Assembly: GCF_028595325.1 (NCBI RefSeq)
Contig: NZ_JAQQXR010000013.1
Coordinates: 1-64,000 of the forward strand
Origin: Janthinobacterium fluminis
Lineage (GTDB): Bacteria > Pseudomonadota > Gammaproteobacteria > Burkholderiales > Burkholderiaceae_D
Length of the DNA: 64,000 nucleotides
Direction of reading: 5' to 3'
Shown here: positions 63,214 through 64,000 of the stretch, piece by piece
Position numbering within the stretch: position 1 is the stretch's first letter
Layout: every line of letters starts with the position of its first letter
Translations under genes and position numbers: made by a program
Notes under the pieces: model-generated
What the model was told of the DNA's origin: nothing
What the model saw: the letters and a program-made list of their open reading frames with translations, nothing else
Database searches by the model: none

Positions 63214-64000
63214 GGTTTCACTCCTGCCGCTGCGCGGATCTGCCAGGTGCCGGGGGCCGGCTCGGATAATTGCAACTGGCGCTCCGCCAGCGCCGCCTTG
63301 GCCTTGGCCAGCACGCCGGCCGGCACGGTGTCGGGCTTGAGCTTGACGGTGAGCGCGCGCTCGCGGTAGTCGAGCGAGGCGATCGCGCCCTTGGCGCCGA
63401 GCGCGCCCAGGGCCTCGCCCAGGGCCGCGCCGAGCGCGCTGAATTCGTCGGCCGCCATCTGGCCGCTGGCCAGCTTGGCCGTGGCCAGGTTGCGGCGCAT
63501 CTGCTCGGCCGGATACAGCGGCGTCTCGTTCGGATACGCCGCCTTGAAGGTTTGCTGCATGGCGGCGCGCAGCGCCGCGGCGTCGCGCTTCAGGCGCAGC
63601 CACTCGATGTTGACGCCGGCGATGTTCACCAGGGCCACCAGCAGCGCCAGCCGCAGCGGCCAGCGCCAGCGCTGCCAGTTGCGCGCCTGGCCGCCGGCCG
63701 CGCCCAGCGCCGGCACCAGGTCCAGGCCGGCCGTTTTCGCCGCCGCGATCCAGTGCGGCCACTGCTCCGCCTCGACGGCGACGCCGGCCGTGGCGGCGGC
63801 CGCCTCCTGGTAGGCGGCCAGCTGGGCGGCGCCGACGTACAGGGTCAGCGGCGCCTCGGCGACGAAGGCGCGCAGCAGCGGCAGCAGCGTCGCCGGCGCC
63901 TGCGCCGGCAGGATCAGGCCCATGCCCTCGTGGGGGGCCAGGCGCAGGGTCAGCGCGACGCCGCCGTCGACCTCATGCAAGGCGGCGGCGGCGCCGCCCG
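63210..64000 (-). CDS. gspL: Type II secretion protein GspL, C-terminal part (runs off the right edge)
   Basis: At least 263 C-terminal residues of GspL are visible. They include the end of the cytoplasmic actin-like domain, a membrane helix (around WPLRLALLVALVNIAGVNIE) and the periplasmic ferredoxin-like domain (ALGALGAKGAIASLDYRERA). GspL recruits GspE to the membrane and binds GspM. The 5' end is outside the window; gspG-K would be expected farther right. It overlaps gspM by four bases. Confidence 0.94.
   Translation of the reverse strand, partial: GGAAAALHEVDGGVALTLRLAPHEGMGLILPAQAPATLLPLLRAFVAEAPLTLYVGAAQLAAYQEAAAATAGVAVEAEQWPHWIAAAKTAGLDLVPALGAAGGQARNWQRWRWPLRLALLVALVNIAGVNIEWLRLKRDAAALRAAMQQTFKAAYPNETPLYPAEQMRRNLATAKLASGQMAADEFSALGAALGEALGALGAKGAIASLDYRERALTVKLKPDTVPAGVLAKAKAALAERQLQLSEPAPGTWQIRAAAGVKP

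Overview
This window is high-GC, densely coded chromosomal DNA from a betaproteobacterium. Family Oxalobacteraceae (Massilia, Duganella or Janthinobacterium type) is my best reading. The reasons are the gene neighbourhoods (tRNA-Tyr/Gly/Thr-tuf; metK next to lpxL-lpxL-dapF; DUF484-xerC; hslVU behind a STAS gene), Burkholderiales-type porins, an SAH riboswitch in front of ahcY and a GspL-to-GspC type II secretion operon. No database search was possible, so the genus is an inference. I see no prophage, CRISPR array, insertion sequence or rRNA.

Layout. 1-910: tRNA-Tyr, tRNA-Gly, tRNA-Thr and the 5' part of tuf, all on the minus strand behind a clear sigma-70 promoter. 1038-7647: signalling genes (HDOD protein, receiver-TPR protein, HD-GYP response regulator, lone CheW, membrane J-domain protein). 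7755-11149: MidA-type methyltransferase facing an SDR-folB-ttcA operon. 11201-12961: M14 peptidase. 13034-13108: copy A of a long palindromic repeat. 13120-16964: two-gene histidine kinase operon. 17167-21049: WYL regulator, VOC protein, TonB receptor. 21195-25596: indolepyruvate ferredoxin oxidoreductase divergent from an Lrp-type regulator, with two palindromes between them. 25673-28085: diguanylate cyclase and GNAT. 28155-33130: cca, GST, NDUFA9-like protein, slt. 33163-37907: one-carbon and methyl-cycle block (5-FCL, metF, membrane protein, ahcY with SAH riboswitch, metK), with copy B of the palindrome between metK and ahcY. 38094-40727: two lipid A acyltransferases and dapF. 40763-45326: Sel1 protein and two porins, including an AT-rich stretch. 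45473-52697: DUF484, xerC, CobW GTPase, dksA, double-STAS protein, hslV-hslU with a sigma-32 promoter, and a small basic ORF. 52755-56419: beta-barrel-like protein, XRE regulator, patatin/Omp85 protein. 56505-64000: type II secretion genes gspC, F, E, D, N, M and partial L, transcribed from the right.

How the genes work together. MetK makes SAM, AhcY removes the SAH left after methylation, MetF supplies methyl-THF and 5-FCL recycles folate. FolB and a FolM/PTR1-like SDR act earlier in pterin metabolism. The SAH riboswitch couples ahcY to its substrate, and an intrinsic terminator after ahcY should limit read-through into metF. Several c-di-GMP-related proteins (HD-GYP, GGDEF) and phosphorelay proteins suggest a surface or motility lifestyle. 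The Gsp apparatus, PlpD-type patatin, TonB receptor, porins and LpxL pair all build or cross the outer membrane.

The least explained signals are: the two near-identical 28-33 bp-arm palindromes; the receiver-TPR protein with Glu at the phosphorylation site; the twin palindromes in the ior/lrp regulatory region; a DksA with one of four zinc cysteines; the duplicated helical-STAS protein; and the membrane J-domain protein with an unassigned C-terminal domain. I did not find a clearly new multi-gene system.
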